Part shown: in pieces, positions 1-10,918 of the stretch | How positions within the stretch are numbered: position 1 is the first letter of the stretch | How the letters are laid out: every line of letters begins with the position of its first letter | Assembly: GCF_947503125.1 (NCBI RefSeq) | Contig: NZ_CANNCR010000026.1 | Span: 1 to 57,601, forward strand | From: an uncultured Metabacillus sp. | GTDB lineage: Bacteria > Bacillota > Bacilli > Bacillales > Bacillaceae | DNA length: 57,601 bases | Direction of reading: 5' to 3' | Notes under the pieces: generated by a model | Databases searched by the model: none | Told to the model about the DNA's origin: nothing | Seen by the model: only the letters and a program-made list of their open reading frames with translations | Position numbers and translations under genes: made by a program

Positions 1-144
1 GTAACCCTGCTAGCCCGAGGCTTGGGAGAAGCAAGAAGGTCGAGGAAGCGCAGAGAGAGAAGACCGGAATGTGCGTTTTTCGGGCACATGAGGATCTGAA
101 CGAACAAGCTGACGAAGAGATTCGCCGCTAATCGCAAGCCGAAA
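1..144. other. Structured non-coding sequence fused to 5S fragment
   Basis: This stretch sits where the 3' end of 23S rRNA, the spacer and the 5' half of 5S would be expected, but it resembles none of them to my eye. It contains GGCTTG (19-24) and its complement CAAGCC (135-140), a perfect ATGTGC/GCACAT hairpin (69-74/84-89), and CGAA-GAGA-TTCG (113-124), a short stem with a GNRA-type loop. It could be a dispersed intergenic repeat or a structured RNA. I do not recognise its family, and the strand is not determined. Confidence 0.4.
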
Positions 145-221
145 TCCGAACACGGAAGTTAAGCTCTCGCGCCGATGGTAGTTGGGAGTCTCCCCCTGTG
201 AGAGTAGGACGTTGCCAGGTA
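145..221 (+). rRNA. 5S rRNA, 3' portion only
   Basis: From about 145 the sequence matches the 3' two-thirds of Bacillus 5S rRNA: the conserved CCGAACACGGAAGTTAAGC block, GCCGATGGTAGT, CCCCCTGTGAGAGTAGGAC and the closing helix-I strand GTTGCCAGGT. The 5' strand of helix I and the loop A region, about 40 nt, are absent and are replaced by the unrelated sequence upstream. As it stands this cannot form a normal 5S fold, so it is a 5S fragment or pseudogene, or a misjoined rRNA locus in the assembly. Confidence 0.75.
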
Positions 222-228
222 AGAGGAT

Positions 229-258
229 AAAAAGATCAGTAGAGATACTGGTCTTTTT
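229..258 (+). terminator. Rho-independent terminator after 5S
   Basis: The stem GATCAGTA/TACTGGTC has one G-U pair and a GAGA loop, and is followed by a run of T. It closes the rRNA transcription unit before the MgtC-family gene. Confidence 0.8.
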
Positions 259-423
259 TGTTGTTAAAAAATCTCCAGTAATAGTCATATAAACTTATTA
301 TCCGCCTTTATGCTCTCTTTTTACAATATTCCTTTAATATTTTTCAATAATTGTGGTTGAAGACAATCATTTGAGTATACATATAGTAAGATCACATAAT
401 TAGCTAAATCAAAAGGAGAAAAA

Positions 424-1128
424 ATGGGGATGCTCGATTTCTTAGGTCACGATACATATATAATGTTTGCACGTATCTTTATTGCAGCTGTTTTTTGTGG
501 GGTAATTGGGTTGGAGCGTGAATTTAATAATCATCCAGCAGGATTTCGTACCCATTTATTAGTGGGTATAGGCTCTTGTTTAATGATGATTCTTTCACTT
601 TATGGTTTCAAAGATTATATAGATAACAATCAAAATATTCGTTTTGATCCAGCAAGAATTCCCTCCTATGTTATTAGCGGTATAGGTTTCTTAGGTGGCG
701 GTACAATCTTGGTTAAAGGAGCAACTGTAAGAGGATTAACAACGGCTGCTTCCATTTGGATTGTTGCTGGTTTAGGACTTGTGATTGGTGCAGGTATGTA
801 TGTTTTAGCATTATTTACTACAATTATTGTTTTAATGTGCTTAATATTTTTGAATCGAATAGAAAAATATATGAATGTCAATAAAGCAAGGAACAAAATG
901 AAAGTAGCCCTCCATTCAGGTAAGAGCAGCATTACAATTGAACAATTAACTGAAAAACTATCATCATATGAGATCTCAACAAATAAAATTATTATGACAA
1001 ATTGTAGAAGGGATAAGGAGGGAAATGTCGTATTTTATTATCAATTAGAAATTGATATCTCATCGGTTCTTCATACTGATTTAGAAAAGCTATTACTGGA
1101 CTATCCTGAGATTGAAAAAATCTTTTAA
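424..1128 (+). CDS. MgtC/SapB family membrane protein
   Basis: This 234-residue protein has the MgtC fold signature: an N-terminal hydrophobic region of four or five membrane segments (about residues 12-150) with the GLERE motif at 29-33, a glycine-rich GIGFLGGG segment and the RGLTTAASIW segment. A soluble C-terminal domain (about 150-234) follows. MgtC relatives are inner-membrane proteins linked to growth in low magnesium and to virulence in some pathogens. The substrate is not settled, so no transport role is asserted. The ATG is preceded by AAAGGAG at a normal distance. The gene stands alone between the rRNA end and the ctsR operon, a place where the Bacillus gene order I know has no such gene. 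Confidence 0.88.
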   Translation: MGMLDFLGHDTYIMFARIFIAAVFCGVIGLEREFNNHPAGFRTHLLVGIGSCLMMILSLYGFKDYIDNNQNIRFDPARIPSYVISGIGFLGGGTILVKGATVRGLTTAASIWIVAGLGLVIGAGMYVLALFTTIIVLMCLIFLNRIEKYMNVNKARNKMKVALHSGKSSITIEQLTEKLSSYEISTNKIIMTNCRRDKEGNVVFYYQLEIDISSVLHTDLEKLLLDYPEIEKIF

Positions 1129-1170
1129 ATAGGTTTTACATTCACTTAATTTGGCAATATTTAAAATGAA

Positions 1171-1200
1171 ACAGAAAAGTTGAAAAATTTTTCTGTTCGT
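1171..1200 (+). terminator. Possible terminator of the mgtC-like gene
   Basis: ACAGAAAA (1171-1178) pairs with TTTTCTGT (1189-1196), followed by TCGTTTT. The hairpin overlaps the ctsR promoter, so it may not act as a terminator. The stem is AT-rich. Confidence 0.35.
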
Positions 1201-1208
1201 TTTATAGT
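1180..1208 (+). promoter_or_regulatory. Sigma-A-type promoter of ctsR operon
   Basis: TTGAAA (1180-1185), a 17-nt spacer and TATAGT (1203-1208) match the housekeeping consensus. The predicted start of transcription falls at the CtsR operator just downstream, as expected for repression by steric block. Confidence 0.7.
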
Positions 1209-1216
1209 TGAATTAA

Positions 1217-1233
1217 AGTCAAATATAGTCAAA
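1217..1233 (+). promoter_or_regulatory. CtsR operator (tandem heptad repeat)
   Basis: Two perfect AGTCAAA heptads (1217-1223 and 1227-1233) are separated by TAT. This is the known CtsR box: a direct heptad repeat with a 3-nt gap. It lies immediately downstream of the -10 box and upstream of ctsR, so the operon is autoregulated and should be induced by heat or protein stress. Confidence 0.9.
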
Positions 1234-1253
1234 GTCAGTGAGGGGGAGGTTGA

Positions 1254-1715
1254 GTGAGGAATATTTCAGACATTATTGAACAGTACTTAAAAAAGGTACT
1301 GGATAGTAGTGGGAAAGAAATAGTTGAGATTAAACGAAGTGAAATTGCTGATAGATTTCAATGTGTACCTTCGCAGATTAACTACGTTATCAATACACGA
1401 TTTACGATTGAAAGAGGCTATATTGTAGAAAGTAAACGTGGCGGAGGCGGTTATATTCGAATCATTAAAGTTCGAACAAATAATCACGCACAGCTGCTCG
1501 ACCAAATCTTACACTTAATTGATCATCGCCTTTCACAGGCCGCTGCTGAAGACATTATAGGTCGACTTGTTAGTGAAGAGGTAATTTCTGCACGTGAAGC
1601 GAAATTAATGTTAAGTGTCATTGACCGTTCAGTGTTATATATTGACCTCCCTCACAGGGATGAGCTTAGGGCAAGAATGGTTAAGGCCATGTTAACTTCG
1701 TTGAAATATAAGTGA
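1254..1715 (+). CDS. ctsR: CtsR, heat-shock transcriptional repressor
   Basis: CtsR is a dimeric repressor of class III heat-shock genes (clpP, clpE and the clpC operon). The 153-residue length is normal. An N-terminal winged helix-turn-helix covers about residues 1-70 and ends in the wing loop with R62 and four glycines (63-66), the segment known in the family as the DNA-contacting thermosensor. The C-terminal part forms the dimerisation and McsA/McsB-sensitive domain. The start is GTG with GGGGGAGGT 3-4 nt upstream. It leads a four-gene operon with short or overlapping junctions. Confidence 0.96.
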   Translation: MRNISDIIEQYLKKVLDSSGKEIVEIKRSEIADRFQCVPSQINYVINTRFTIERGYIVESKRGGGGYIRIIKVRTNNHAQLLDQILHLIDHRLSQAAAEDIIGRLVSEEVISAREAKLMLSVIDRSVLYIDLPHRDELRARMVKAMLTSLKYK

Positions 1716-1730
1716 AAGTAGGGGAGACGG

Positions 1731-2282
1731 ATGATTTGCCAGGAGTGTAATGAAAGACCGGCAACGTTTCACTTTACAAAAGTGATTAATGGTGAAAAAA
1801 CGGAAGTCCATATATGTGAGCATTGTGCAAAAGAAAATAGTGAATTCTTTATGTTCAATGTTAATCCTGGATTTTCTTTAAATAATTTATTAACTGGTTT
1901 GCTAAATATGGAATCTGGAAACATAAAGTCAGAGGAAAAGAATGTATTTGCATCAAATGATGTTCCTCAGTGCAGCCGATGCAAAATGAACTTTCAGCAA
2001 TTTAAAAAGGTTGGCAGATTAGGCTGTTCAAATTGCTATCATACGTTTAAAAACTATATAACACCTATCCTTCGACGTGTTCATGGCGGGAATACAGCCC
2101 ACTCTGGTAAAATCCCGAAACGCATCGGTGGAGACATTCATATACGAAAGCAAATAGAGGATTTAAAAAATAAAATTCACCACTTAATTGTCCAGGAAGA
2201 GTTTGAGCAAGCTGCTATGGTTAGAGATCAAATTAGAACCCTTGAAAAACAATTAAGCGGCCTTTATGAGGAGGGATCATGA
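1731..2282 (+). CDS. mcsA: McsA, zinc-binding activator of McsB
   Basis: McsA activates the arginine kinase McsB and takes part in CtsR control and metal or redox stress sensing. The 183-residue protein shows four CXXC pairs (C3/C6, C29/C32, C81/C84, C99/C102), which form the zinc-binding modules, and a C-terminal UVR-type helical segment (about 140-175) typical of ClpC partners. The start ATG follows GGGGAG. It lies 15 nt after ctsR and overlaps the upstream end of mcsB by 4 nt if the first mcsB ATG is used. Confidence 0.95.
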   Translation: MICQECNERPATFHFTKVINGEKTEVHICEHCAKENSEFFMFNVNPGFSLNNLLTGLLNMESGNIKSEEKNVFASNDVPQCSRCKMNFQQFKKVGRLGCSNCYHTFKNYITPILRRVHGGNTAHSGKIPKRIGGDIHIRKQIEDLKNKIHHLIVQEEFEQAAMVRDQIRTLEKQLSGLYEEGS

Positions 2283-2284
2283 TT

Positions 2285-3382
2285 ATGTCACTCCAAAACT
2301 TCATGAATAAAGCAATGAGTGCTTGGATGAGCCAAGAGGGGCCGGATTCAGATATTGTGTTAAGCAGCCGTATACGATTAGCTCGTAATATGGAGCAGTA
2401 TAAGTTTCCGACACTTTCTACAAATGAAGAAGCACAAAGTGTTCTAAATTTCTTCGAGAAAACATATGCAAATAAAACCTTTCAAAAAATCGGTCATTTA
2501 GAGCTGTTGAAGATGAATGATATGCAGCCCATCCAAAAAAGAGTCTTAGTGGAAAAGCATTTGATAAGCCCTAACCTAGCAGAAAACTCTATTTACGGAG
2601 GATGCTTATTATCTGAAAACGAAGAAGTTAGCATCATGCTAAACGAAGAGGATCATATTCGCATACAATGTTTATTCCCGGGATTTCAGCTTAAAGAAGC
2701 ATTGGATATGGCCAACATGTTAGATGATTTGATTGAACAAGAAGTTGATTATGCTTTTGATGAAAATAGAGGTTATTTAACAAGCTGCCCGACAAATGTA
2801 GGAACTGGTTTAAGAGCATCGGTTATGATGCATCTACCGGCTTTAGTTCTTACTCAGAAAATTAATCGAATTATTCCGGCCATTAATCAGCTTGGGTTGG
2901 TTGTAAGAGGAATATATGGTGAGGGCAGTGAAGCTGTAGGCAACATTTTTCAGATTTCCAACCAAATCACATTAGGCAAAACTGAAAAAGACATTGTCGA
3001 GGACTTGATAAGTGTTGTTCAGCAATTAATTACACAAGAAAGGTCTACCAGAGAGGATTTATACAACTCCTCACAACATCAGCTGGAAGACAGGGTTTAC
3101 CGATCATTAGGAACATTGGTATACAGTCGAATTATTGAATCCAATGAGACAGCCAAGTGTTTATCTGATGTTAGATTGGGAATTGATTTAGGAATTATAA
3201 AAGACTTATCCCGCACTATTCTCAATGAACTGATGATTTTAACCCAGCCTGGATTTTTGCAACAATACTTTGGCGGGCCATTACGACCAAATGAAAGGGA
3301 TATTCGCCGAGCTGCATTGATTAGAGAGAGGCTGAATCTAGAAATGGCAAGTAATAAACGGATGGAGGATGATGAATCATGA
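2285..3382 (+). CDS. mcsB: McsB, protein arginine kinase
   Basis: McsB phosphorylates arginines on substrate proteins, marking them for ClpCP and inactivating CtsR. The 365-residue protein is a phosphagen-kinase homologue. SSRIRLARN near the N-terminus (27-35) is the conserved kinase segment, and RDIRRA (338-343) is the known allosteric phospho-arginine-binding motif. Two ATGs are possible, 2279 and 2285. I chose 2285 because the SD GAGGAGGG lies 9 nt before it, against only 3 nt for 2279, and because relatives begin MSL. The stop overlaps the clpC start as ATGA. Confidence 0.93.
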   Translation: MSLQNFMNKAMSAWMSQEGPDSDIVLSSRIRLARNMEQYKFPTLSTNEEAQSVLNFFEKTYANKTFQKIGHLELLKMNDMQPIQKRVLVEKHLISPNLAENSIYGGCLLSENEEVSIMLNEEDHIRIQCLFPGFQLKEALDMANMLDDLIEQEVDYAFDENRGYLTSCPTNVGTGLRASVMMHLPALVLTQKINRIIPAINQLGLVVRGIYGEGSEAVGNIFQISNQITLGKTEKDIVEDLISVVQQLITQERSTREDLYNSSQHQLEDRVYRSLGTLVYSRIIESNETAKCLSDVRLGIDLGIIKDLSRTILNELMILTQPGFLQQYFGGPLRPNERDIRRAALIRERLNLEMASNKRMEDDES

Positions 3383-5820
3383 TGTTTGGAAGATTTACAG
3401 AACGCGCTCAAAAGGTACTTGCTTTAGCACAAGAGGAAGCAGTTCGTTTAGGTCATAACAATATCGGAACAGAACACATTCTTCTCGGACTTGTAAGCGA
3501 AGGGGAAGGAATTGCGGCGAAGGCTCTATTGGCATTAGGACTTGGACCAGATAAGATCCAGAAAGAGGTTGAAGGGTTAATTGGCAGAGGCCAAGATGCT
3601 TCTCAAACCATTCACTACACGCCTAGGGCTAAAAAAGTCATTGAGCTATCGATGGATGAGGCGAGAAAGTTAGGCCATTCCTATGTAGGTACAGAGCACA
3701 TTCTATTAGGCCTTATCCGTGAAGGTGAAGGAGTAGCAGCACGTGTGCTTAATAACGTAGGAGTAAGCTTGAATAAAGCAAGACAACAGGTTCTTCAGTT
3801 ATTAGGCAGCAATGAAACGTCTTCAAACCACCAAGGCGGAAGTATGGCAAATGCAAATACTCCAACATTGGATAGTCTTGCAAGAGATTTAACAGCCATT
3901 GCCAGAGAAGGCAGTTTGGATCCTGTTATTGGAAGAAGCAAGGAAATTCAGCGTGTTATTGAAGTATTAAGCCGCCGCACAAAAAATAATCCTGTTTTAA
4001 TTGGTGAGCCTGGAGTCGGTAAAACTGCAATTGCTGAAGGCTTAGCACAACAAATCGTTCAAAATGAAGTTCCGGAAATTTTACGTGATAAGCGTGTTAT
4101 GACACTCGATATGGGTACAGTAGTAGCCGGTACAAAATACCGCGGTGAATTCGAAGATCGTCTTAAAAAAGTGATGGATGAAATTCGTCAGGCTGGAAAT
4201 ATCATTCTATTTATAGATGAGCTGCATACACTAATTGGTGCCGGTGGAGCTGAGGGTGCAATCGATGCATCAAATATCTTAAAGCCATCATTGGCAAGAG
4301 GAGAATTACAGTGTATTGGGGCAACAACACTTGATGAATATCGAAAATACATCGAAAAAGATGCTGCCTTAGAACGACGATTCCAACCAATTCAAGTGGA
4401 TGAGCCGACAGTGGATGAAAGTATTCAAATTCTTAAAGGTTTGCGTGACCGTTATGAAGCACATCATAGAGTTTCTATCACTGATGAAGCGATTGATGCA
4501 GCAGTTAAATTATCTGATCGCTACATTTCAGACCGTTTCTTGCCTGATAAAGCCATTGATTTAATTGATGAAGCAGGTTCTAAAGTCAGACTGCGTTCAT
4601 TTACAACACCGCCGAACTTAAAAGAGCTTGAGCAAAAGCTTGATGAAATCCGAAAAGAAAAAGATGCTTCTGTTCAAAGCCAAGAGTTTGAAAAAGCAGC
4701 ATCTTTACGCGATACCGAGCAAAAATTGCGTGAACAACTGGAAGAAACTAAAAAAACGTGGAAGGAAAAACAAGGACAGGAAAATACAGAAGTCACTGTT
4801 GAAGATATTGCCATGGTTGTATCAAGCTGGACTGGTGTTCCAGTGTCAAGATTAGCGCAAACAGAGACCGATAAATTATTAAATATGGAAAACATTTTAC
4901 ATTCAAGAGTTATCGGACAAGAGGAAGCAGTGGTAGCCGTGGCAAAAGCGGTTCGCCGTGCAAGAGCAGGGTTAAAGGATCCGAAACGTCCAATTGGTTC
5001 ATTTATTTTCTTAGGGCCAACAGGTGTGGGGAAAACGGAGCTTGCAAGGGCGTTGGCTGAATCAATTTTTGGTGATGAAGATGCGATGATTCGCATTGAT
5101 ATGTCAGAGTACATGGAAAAGCATTCCACTTCACGTTTAGTTGGTTCACCTCCAGGATATGTAGGTTATGAGGAAGGCGGACAATTAACGGAAAAAGTGA
5201 GAAGAAAGCCTTATTCTGTCGTTCTGTTAGATGAAATCGAGAAGGCTCACCCTGATGTATTTAATATCTTGCTTCAAGTGCTAGAGGATGGAAGACTAAC
5301 AGATTCGAAAGGCCGCACGGTTGATTTTAGAAATACAATTTTAATTATGACATCCAATGTTGGGGCAAGTGAACTGAAGCGTAATAAATATGTGGGCTTT
5401 AATGTTCAAGATGAAACTCAAAATTACAAAGATATGAAAGACAAGGTAATGAATGAGTTAAAACGCGCATTCCGTCCAGAGTTCATTAATCGTATTGACG
5501 AAATTATTGTCTTCCACTCACTAGAGAAGAAGCACTTAAAAGAAATTGTTTCACTTATGTCTGATCAACTAACAAAACGCTTGAAGGAACAAGATCTTTC
5601 ATTAGAATTAACGGAGTCTGCGAAGGAGAAAATTGCAGAAGAAGGTATTGATCTTGAATATGGTGCAAGACCGTTGCGCCGTGCTATTCAGAAAAATGTA
5701 GAAGATCGCCTATCAGAAGAATTATTAAAGGGCACGATTGATAAAGGTCAAAAAATTATCTTAGATGTCGAGAATGGCGAATTTGTTGTCAAAACAGCCG
5801 AAAAGGAAGAAGTTATATAA
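3379..5820 (+). CDS. clpC: ClpC, AAA+ unfoldase of the ClpCP protease
   Basis: ClpC unfolds tagged substrates and feeds them to ClpP, with adaptors such as MecA or McsB. The 813-residue protein has two N-terminal Clp repeats (about 1-145), AAA1 with Walker A GEPGVGKT near 209, the middle coiled-coil with a UVR-like segment near 434, and AAA2 with Walker A GPTGVGKT at 546-553. The length matches the B. subtilis protein of about 810. It is the last gene of the CtsR operon and is translationally coupled to mcsB through ATGA. Confidence 0.97.
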   Translation: MMFGRFTERAQKVLALAQEEAVRLGHNNIGTEHILLGLVSEGEGIAAKALLALGLGPDKIQKEVEGLIGRGQDASQTIHYTPRAKKVIELSMDEARKLGHSYVGTEHILLGLIREGEGVAARVLNNVGVSLNKARQQVLQLLGSNETSSNHQGGSMANANTPTLDSLARDLTAIAREGSLDPVIGRSKEIQRVIEVLSRRTKNNPVLIGEPGVGKTAIAEGLAQQIVQNEVPEILRDKRVMTLDMGTVVAGTKYRGEFEDRLKKVMDEIRQAGNIILFIDELHTLIGAGGAEGAIDASNILKPSLARGELQCIGATTLDEYRKYIEKDAALERRFQPIQVDEPTVDESIQILKGLRDRYEAHHRVSITDEAIDAAVKLSDRYISDRFLPDKAIDLIDEAGSKVRLRSFTTPPNLKELEQKLDEIRKEKDASVQSQEFEKAASLRDTEQKLREQLEETKKTWKEKQGQENTEVTVEDIAMVVSSWTGVPVSRLAQTETDKLLNMENILHSRVIGQEEAVVAVAKAVRRARAGLKDPKRPIGSFIFLGPTGVGKTELARALAESIFGDEDAMIRIDMSEYMEKHSTSRLVGSPPGYVGYEEGGQLTEKVRRKPYSVVLLDEIEKAHPDVFNILLQVLEDGRLTDSKGRTVDFRNTILIMTSNVGASELKRNKYVGFNVQDETQNYKDMKDKVMNELKRAFRPEFINRIDEIIVFHSLEKKHLKEIVSLMSDQLTKRLKEQDLSLELTESAKEKIAEEGIDLEYGARPLRRAIQKNVEDRLSEELLKGTIDKGQKIILDVENGEFVVKTAEKEEVI

Positions 5821-5839
5821 TATGGGTTGATTGGAAGCT

Positions 5840-5880
5840 GAGGCATACCGCGATACGTGTGCCTCACTTTCTTTATTCAT
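5840..5880 (+). terminator. Probable terminator after clpC
   Basis: GAGGCATAC (5840-5848) pairs with GTGTGCCTC (5857-5865), followed by a T-rich but interrupted tail. It separates the heat-shock operon from radA. The weak tail lowers certainty. Confidence 0.55.
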
Positions 5881-6055
5881 CAAGAATTCGACAGAAATCT
5901 GCTCTAATTTGCATTTTGTGTAAAAAAATGTAAATAAAAGCTAACGCTTCATACCTAACAAAATGCTCCTCGAAATCCTCTTTCCGTTCTATAATTAGGG
6001 ATATGACTCATAATTAGCTCGACTACTTGGTAATCTAATAAGAGAGGATCGTTTT

Positions 6056-7429
6056 ATGGCTAAAACAAAGGTAAAGTTTATTTGTCAATCATGTGGGTAC
6101 GAATCACCTAAATGGATGGGCAAGTGCCCAGGCTGTGGTGAATGGAATACAATGACAGAGGAAGTTTTAAAGTCTGCCTCACCTCGCAAGGCAGTTTTTG
6201 CTCATTCCAATCAAACTGTACAAAAACCCTCCCCAATTACAAATATTGAAACAACCCAAGAACCAAGGATTTATACAAATTTAAAAGAATTTAACCGTGT
6301 ATTAGGAAGCGGTATTGTCAGAGGATCACTTGTATTAATCGGCGGCGACCCCGGGATTGGTAAATCGACACTTTTGCTGCAAGTGTCCTCACAATTAACT
6401 GAAAGTGGAAATGATGTCTTATATATTTCTGGCGAAGAATCAGTTAAACAAACAAAACTGAGAGCTGACCGATTAGGAGTAAAATCTAATAAGCTTTTAG
6501 TATTATCTGAAACAGATTTAAGTTTTATTTCAAGAGCGATAGAAGAAACGAACCCATCGTTTGTTGTCGTTGATTCGATCCAAACGGTATACCATAGTGA
6601 AATAACCTCTGCTCCTGGCAGTGTTTCTCAAGTCAGAGAATCGACAGCAGAGCTGATGAGAATTGCAAAAACAAAAGGAATTGCGATTTTTATTGTTGGT
6701 CATGTAACAAAGGAAGGATCGATTGCAGGACCAAGATTATTAGAGCATATGGTGGATACGGTTCTTTATTTTGAGGGGGAAAGACATCATACATACCGCA
6801 TATTGCGTGCTGTAAAAAACCGTTTTGGTTCAACGAATGAAATGGGAATATTTGAGATGAAAGAATCAGGTTTAGAAGAGGTACAAAATCCTTCAGAAAT
6901 CTTTTTAGAAGAGCGGTCTAAAGGTGCGGCTGGTTCAACAGTTGTTGCCTCAATGGAAGGTACAAGACCTGTCTTAGTTGAGATTCAAGCATTAATCTCA
7001 CCTACCAGCTTTGGGAATCCAAGAAGAATGGCTACAGGAATCGACCATAACCGGGTGCCATTATTAATGGCAGTTTTAGAGAAACGTGTTGGTTTGCTCC
7101 TGCAAAATCAAGATGCTTATTTAAAGGTTGCAGGAGGTGTGAAGCTTGATGAACCTGCAATAGATTTAGCAGTTGCTGTAAGCATTGCATCCAGCTTTAA
7201 GGATATCCCGCCAAAACCAACCGATGTTATTATCGGAGAAGTTGGATTGACAGGGGAAGTACGCAGAGTTTCCAGGATCGAACAAAGAGTCATGGAAGCT
7301 GCTAAGCTGGGGTTTAAAAGAGCAATCATCCCAGAGGCAAATATAAGTGGATGGAGCCCTCCTGATGAGATTGAGATTATTGGGGTTAAAAATGTAGCAG
7401 AGGCTCTCCATAAAACGTTAGGAGGATAG
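6056..7429 (+). CDS. radA: RadA/Sms, DNA repair branch-migration ATPase
   Basis: RadA is a RecA-related DnaB-like helicase that processes recombination intermediates and supports branch migration. The 457-residue protein has the N-terminal four-cysteine zinc finger (C10, C13, C24, C27), Walker [11 protein letters not shown] (96-105), the family-specific KNRFG motif (254-258) and a C-terminal Lon-protease-like domain. The start is ATG after AGAGAGG. disA follows after 3 nt, a pairing conserved in Bacillus where the two proteins are functionally linked. Confidence 0.96.
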   Translation: MAKTKVKFICQSCGYESPKWMGKCPGCGEWNTMTEEVLKSASPRKAVFAHSNQTVQKPSPITNIETTQEPRIYTNLKEFNRVLGSGIVRGSLVLIGGDPGIGKSTLLLQVSSQLTESGNDVLYISGEESVKQTKLRADRLGVKSNKLLVLSETDLSFISRAIEETNPSFVVVDSIQTVYHSEITSAPGSVSQVRESTAELMRIAKTKGIAIFIVGHVTKEGSIAGPRLLEHMVDTVLYFEGERHHTYRILRAVKNRFGSTNEMGIFEMKESGLEEVQNPSEIFLEERSKGAAGSTVVASMEGTRPVLVEIQALISPTSFGNPRRMATGIDHNRVPLLMAVLEKRVGLLLQNQDAYLKVAGGVKLDEPAIDLAVAVSIASSFKDIPPKPTDVIIGEVGLTGEVRRVSRIEQRVMEAAKLGFKRAIIPEANISGWSPPDEIEIIGVKNVAEALHKTLGG

Positions 7430-7432
7430 AGG

Positions 7433-8524
7433 ATGACAGAGGTAGGGAATTTATCAGGTGAAAAAACACTAAATGAAATCTTACAATTTGTTGCACCAGG
7501 TACACCAATTAGAGAAGGGATTGAAAATGTTTTACGTGCGAAGACGGGCGGATTAATTGTTGTTGGTCACAATGAGAAGGTCAAGGAAATCATTGATGGT
7601 GGATTTTTCATCCAATGTCCATTCTCCTCAGCACACTTGTATGAACTGGCTAAAATGGACGGGGCCATTGTCTTAAGTGATACTGGTAATAAAATTTTGT
7701 TTGCAAATGCTCAGCTTGTTCCCGATCCGTCGATTTATTCTTCGGAAACGGGAATGCGTCATCGAACCGCAGAAAGAGTGGCAAAACAAACAGGCAATTT
7801 GGTGATCGCAATTTCTCAAAGAAGAAATGTCATTACTCTCTACCATGGTGAACTTAGGTATGCGCTTAGAGAAATTGGTGTGATTTTAACGAAGGCGAAT
7901 CAGGCAATTCAAACGCTGGAAAAGTATAAACTGGTTCTTGACCAATCAATTGCTACATTAGGGGCATTAGAGCTTGAAGAGCTTGTCACCTTTAAAGAGG
8001 TTTTACAGGTGCTGCATCGATTTGAAATGGTTTTGCGGATAAAAGATGAAATTAACGACTATGTAAATGAGCTTGGAGCTGAAGGGCATCTTATCAGGCT
8101 GCAGCTTGCAGAGCTCCTTTCGGGATCAGAGGAAGAAGCGGCACTTTTAATAAAAGATTATGCCAATGACAAAGCCGTCGATCCATTTAAAATTATTAAG
8201 CAGCTTCAGGATCTTTCCAGCTTTGAGCTTTTGGAGGATTCAGATCTTTTGAAATTGCTTGGGTACACCTCATTTACGAATATAGACAGTCCGGTTATGC
8301 CGAGAGGGTATCGATTATTAAATAAAATTCCTAGGCTTCCAGGGATCATTATTGAAAATTTAGTGACAACCTATAAAAACTTGAAACTTATTTTGCGGGC
8401 AAACGTAGAACAATTAGATGAGGTAGATGGAATCGGGGAGGTGAGGGCAAAAAAAATTATAGAAGGGTTAAAAAGACTCCAGGATCAGTTGTTAATTGAT
8501 AGGCACACATATAAGAATATTTAA
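7433..8524 (+). CDS. disA: DisA, DNA-integrity-scanning diadenylate cyclase
   Basis: DisA makes cyclic di-AMP from two ATP and slows synthesis when it meets branched DNA. The 363-residue protein carries the DAC domain with DGA (76-78) and RHR (109-111), a central helical spine and a C-terminal helix-hairpin-helix DNA-binding domain (the segment containing [11 protein letters not shown]). The length and order match the family. The start is ATG just after an SD (GGAGGATAG) that overlaps the radA stop. Confidence 0.96.
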   Translation: MTEVGNLSGEKTLNEILQFVAPGTPIREGIENVLRAKTGGLIVVGHNEKVKEIIDGGFFIQCPFSSAHLYELAKMDGAIVLSDTGNKILFANAQLVPDPSIYSSETGMRHRTAERVAKQTGNLVIAISQRRNVITLYHGELRYALREIGVILTKANQAIQTLEKYKLVLDQSIATLGALELEELVTFKEVLQVLHRFEMVLRIKDEINDYVNELGAEGHLIRLQLAELLSGSEEEAALLIKDYANDKAVDPFKIIKQLQDLSSFELLEDSDLLKLLGYTSFTNIDSPVMPRGYRLLNKIPRLPGIIIENLVTTYKNLKLILRANVEQLDEVDGIGEVRAKKIIEGLKRLQDQLLIDRHTYKNI

Positions 8525-8777
8525 TGAATTTCCAAATTTATGGTTTTAATTTCTTGAATTTAGGGTATATTAAAATTGATTTTTACGTGTCTTTGTATGA
8601 GCAAATAAGGACAAAGCAAACGGCCAAACTTCATCAAATTATTCATACTTTTGATACGTTTTTTCCCATATTGTTTGAAAAACAGGCTTGTATCAATCTA
8701 TTTACATTTTTAATTTTTTATTTCACAAGTTCTAGAAGTAAGATAAAGTAGTTATATCGTAAAAAGGAGGTGAAGGT
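8525..8777. other. AT-rich gap before yacL
   Basis: This gap holds no convincing gene. A 75-codon open frame starting at the disA stop has no SD and no recognisable domain. A weak promoter candidate, TTCACA (8722-8727) 16 nt before TAAAGT (8744-8749), precedes the strong AAAGGAGGTG SD of yacL. Confidence 0.4.
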
Positions 8778-9875
8778 ATGTTAATAAAACGCATAATTCA
8801 ACTGTTATTCTTGAGTATAGGTGGTATGTTAGGGATCTTCTTCATGCCAGAACTACTCGAGTTATTAAATATGCAGGACATACCTTTTATTAATACGCCT
8901 TATACTTTAGCCGTATTAGGTGCAATCGTCTTTTTTGTGGCAACATTTTGGTTAGTAGATTACGTTGTAAATTGGATTAAAGTTTTAGAAGAGGCTGTTG
9001 TGAAAGCTCCTGTTACAGATGTTTTATTTGGTAGTTTAGGATTAATCTTTGGTCTTATAGTTGCTTTTCTTATTGTTATTCCTTTAAAAGATATCCAATA
9101 CCAAGTGTTTAATACAATCATACCAATCTTTCTTACGCTGTTGCTTGGTTATTTAGGATTCCAAGTAGGTTTCAAGAAAAGAGATGAACTAATTAATCTC
9201 TTTTCCGTACCGAATCGAATAGGAAAGAAAAAAGGAACAACGGAAGAAGAAGGTGAAACAGAAGATAAAAAGCTAAAGATTCTCGATACAAGTGTCATAA
9301 TTGATGGAAGAATCGCAGACATATGTCAAACAGGCTTTTTAGAAGGAACGATTGTGATTCCCCAATTTGTTTTGGAGGAGCTTCAGCATATTGCTGACTC
9401 ATCAGATGTCTTAAAACGCAACAGAGGTCGCAGAGGACTTGATATTCTTAACCGAATTCAAAAAGAGCTTGCGATTAATGTTGAGATTTATGAAGGTGAC
9501 TTTGAGGATATTCAAGAGGTTGATAGCAAGCTGGTTAAGCTTGCAAAATTAACTTCAGGTGTCGTTGTTACAAACGATTTTAACTTAAATAAAGTTTGTG
9601 AACTGCAAAAAGTACATGTTCTCAATATTAATGATTTAGCAAATGCCGTTAAGCCTGTTGTACTGCCGGGGGAAGAAATGAATGTTCAAGTCATCAAGGA
9701 TGGAAAAGAACATAATCAAGGTATTGCTTATTTAGATGACGGTACAATGATTGTTGTTGAAGATGGTCGGAACTACATTGGAAAACATATTGATGTTCTT
9801 GTTACAAGTGTTCTTCAAACGTCTGCCGGTAGAATGATTTTTGCAAAGCCCAAATTGTTAGAAAAGGCATTGTAA
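8778..9875 (+). CDS. yacL: YacL, membrane protein with PIN and TRAM domains
   Basis: The protein has four predicted membrane segments in residues 1-135, a charged linker, a PIN nuclease-like domain (from about 168, starting at the acidic motif [10 protein letters not shown]) and a C-terminal TRAM domain. PIN domains usually cut RNA and TRAM domains bind RNA, so a membrane-bound ribonuclease is plausible, but the role of this family is not established. The 365-residue length and the position between disA and ispD match Bacillus yacL. The SD AAAGGAGGTG is near consensus. Confidence 0.9.
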   Translation: MLIKRIIQLLFLSIGGMLGIFFMPELLELLNMQDIPFINTPYTLAVLGAIVFFVATFWLVDYVVNWIKVLEEAVVKAPVTDVLFGSLGLIFGLIVAFLIVIPLKDIQYQVFNTIIPIFLTLLLGYLGFQVGFKKRDELINLFSVPNRIGKKKGTTEEEGETEDKKLKILDTSVIIDGRIADICQTGFLEGTIVIPQFVLEELQHIADSSDVLKRNRGRRGLDILNRIQKELAINVEIYEGDFEDIQEVDSKLVKLAKLTSGVVVTNDFNLNKVCELQKVHVLNINDLANAVKPVVLPGEEMNVQVIKDGKEHNQGIAYLDDGTMIVVEDGRNYIGKHIDVLVTSVLQTSAGRMIFAKPKLLEKAL

Positions 9876-9910
9876 ATGATAATAAGTAGAACATATTTAA
9901 CCTTTTTCTA

Positions 9911-10089
9911 CTTAGTTTTTTTGCCTAGCTCCGAAGCATTGGACGTGCAAGTGCAGTCAAGAGATGAGGACGCCCTAGTTTTTGACTGCCTCTAGGGTCT
10001 AGTCAAATAGGAATTAAAGGTAAAGAACACCTTCTATTCCTATTCGCCTTATGCTTGTCGCCGAATGCTAAGCGCCTTGCGCTTTTATT
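9911..10089. repeat. Dispersed hairpin repeat, copy A
   Basis: This copy shares blocks with the repeat near 35356: CTTAGTTTT, CTAGCTCC, CCTCTAGGGTCTAG, AAAGAAC-CCTTCTATTC and GCGCTT...GCGCTTTT. Its core folds as 10006-10021 against 10029-10044 (AATAGGAAT.../...ATTCCTATT) around an AAAGAAC loop that is identical in both copies. The family resembles the non-autonomous palindromic repeats seen between genes in many bacilli. It also contains an extra segment (about 9935-9980) that copy B lacks. Confidence 0.75.
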
Positions 10090-10093
10090 ATAA

Positions 10094-10137
10094 AGCCCGT
10101 GAAACATTAATTGATTAATGTTCCATGGGCTGTTTTA
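10094..10137 (+). terminator. Strong terminator after yacL
   Basis: A long stem of AGCCC, AACATTAA and their complements TTAATGTT and GGGCT (10094-10131) has a TTGA loop and a GTTTTA tail. It lies between the repeat and ispD, so it should close yacL transcription and separate the isoprenoid genes. Confidence 0.75.
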
Positions 10138-10151
10138 CATATATAGATTAA

Positions 10152-10883
<732 letters not shown>

Positions 10884-10918
10884 TCCAATAAAAGGAACAA
10901 TGAAGAGAGGGAAAAGAA

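Noticed and set aside
10-288. Open frame of 92 codons on the - strand over the 5S fragment
   Set aside because: It runs antisense through conserved 5S sequence and the terminator, and has no SD or recognisable domain.
3097-3411. Antisense frames inside mcsB, clpC, gltX, rpoB and r-protein genes
   Set aside because: They are shadows of strongly biased + strand genes and show no SD or domain pattern.
8524-8751. 75-codon open frame after disA
   Set aside because: It starts on the disA stop without an SD. The composition is AT-driven (rich in F, I, K) and no family is recognisable.
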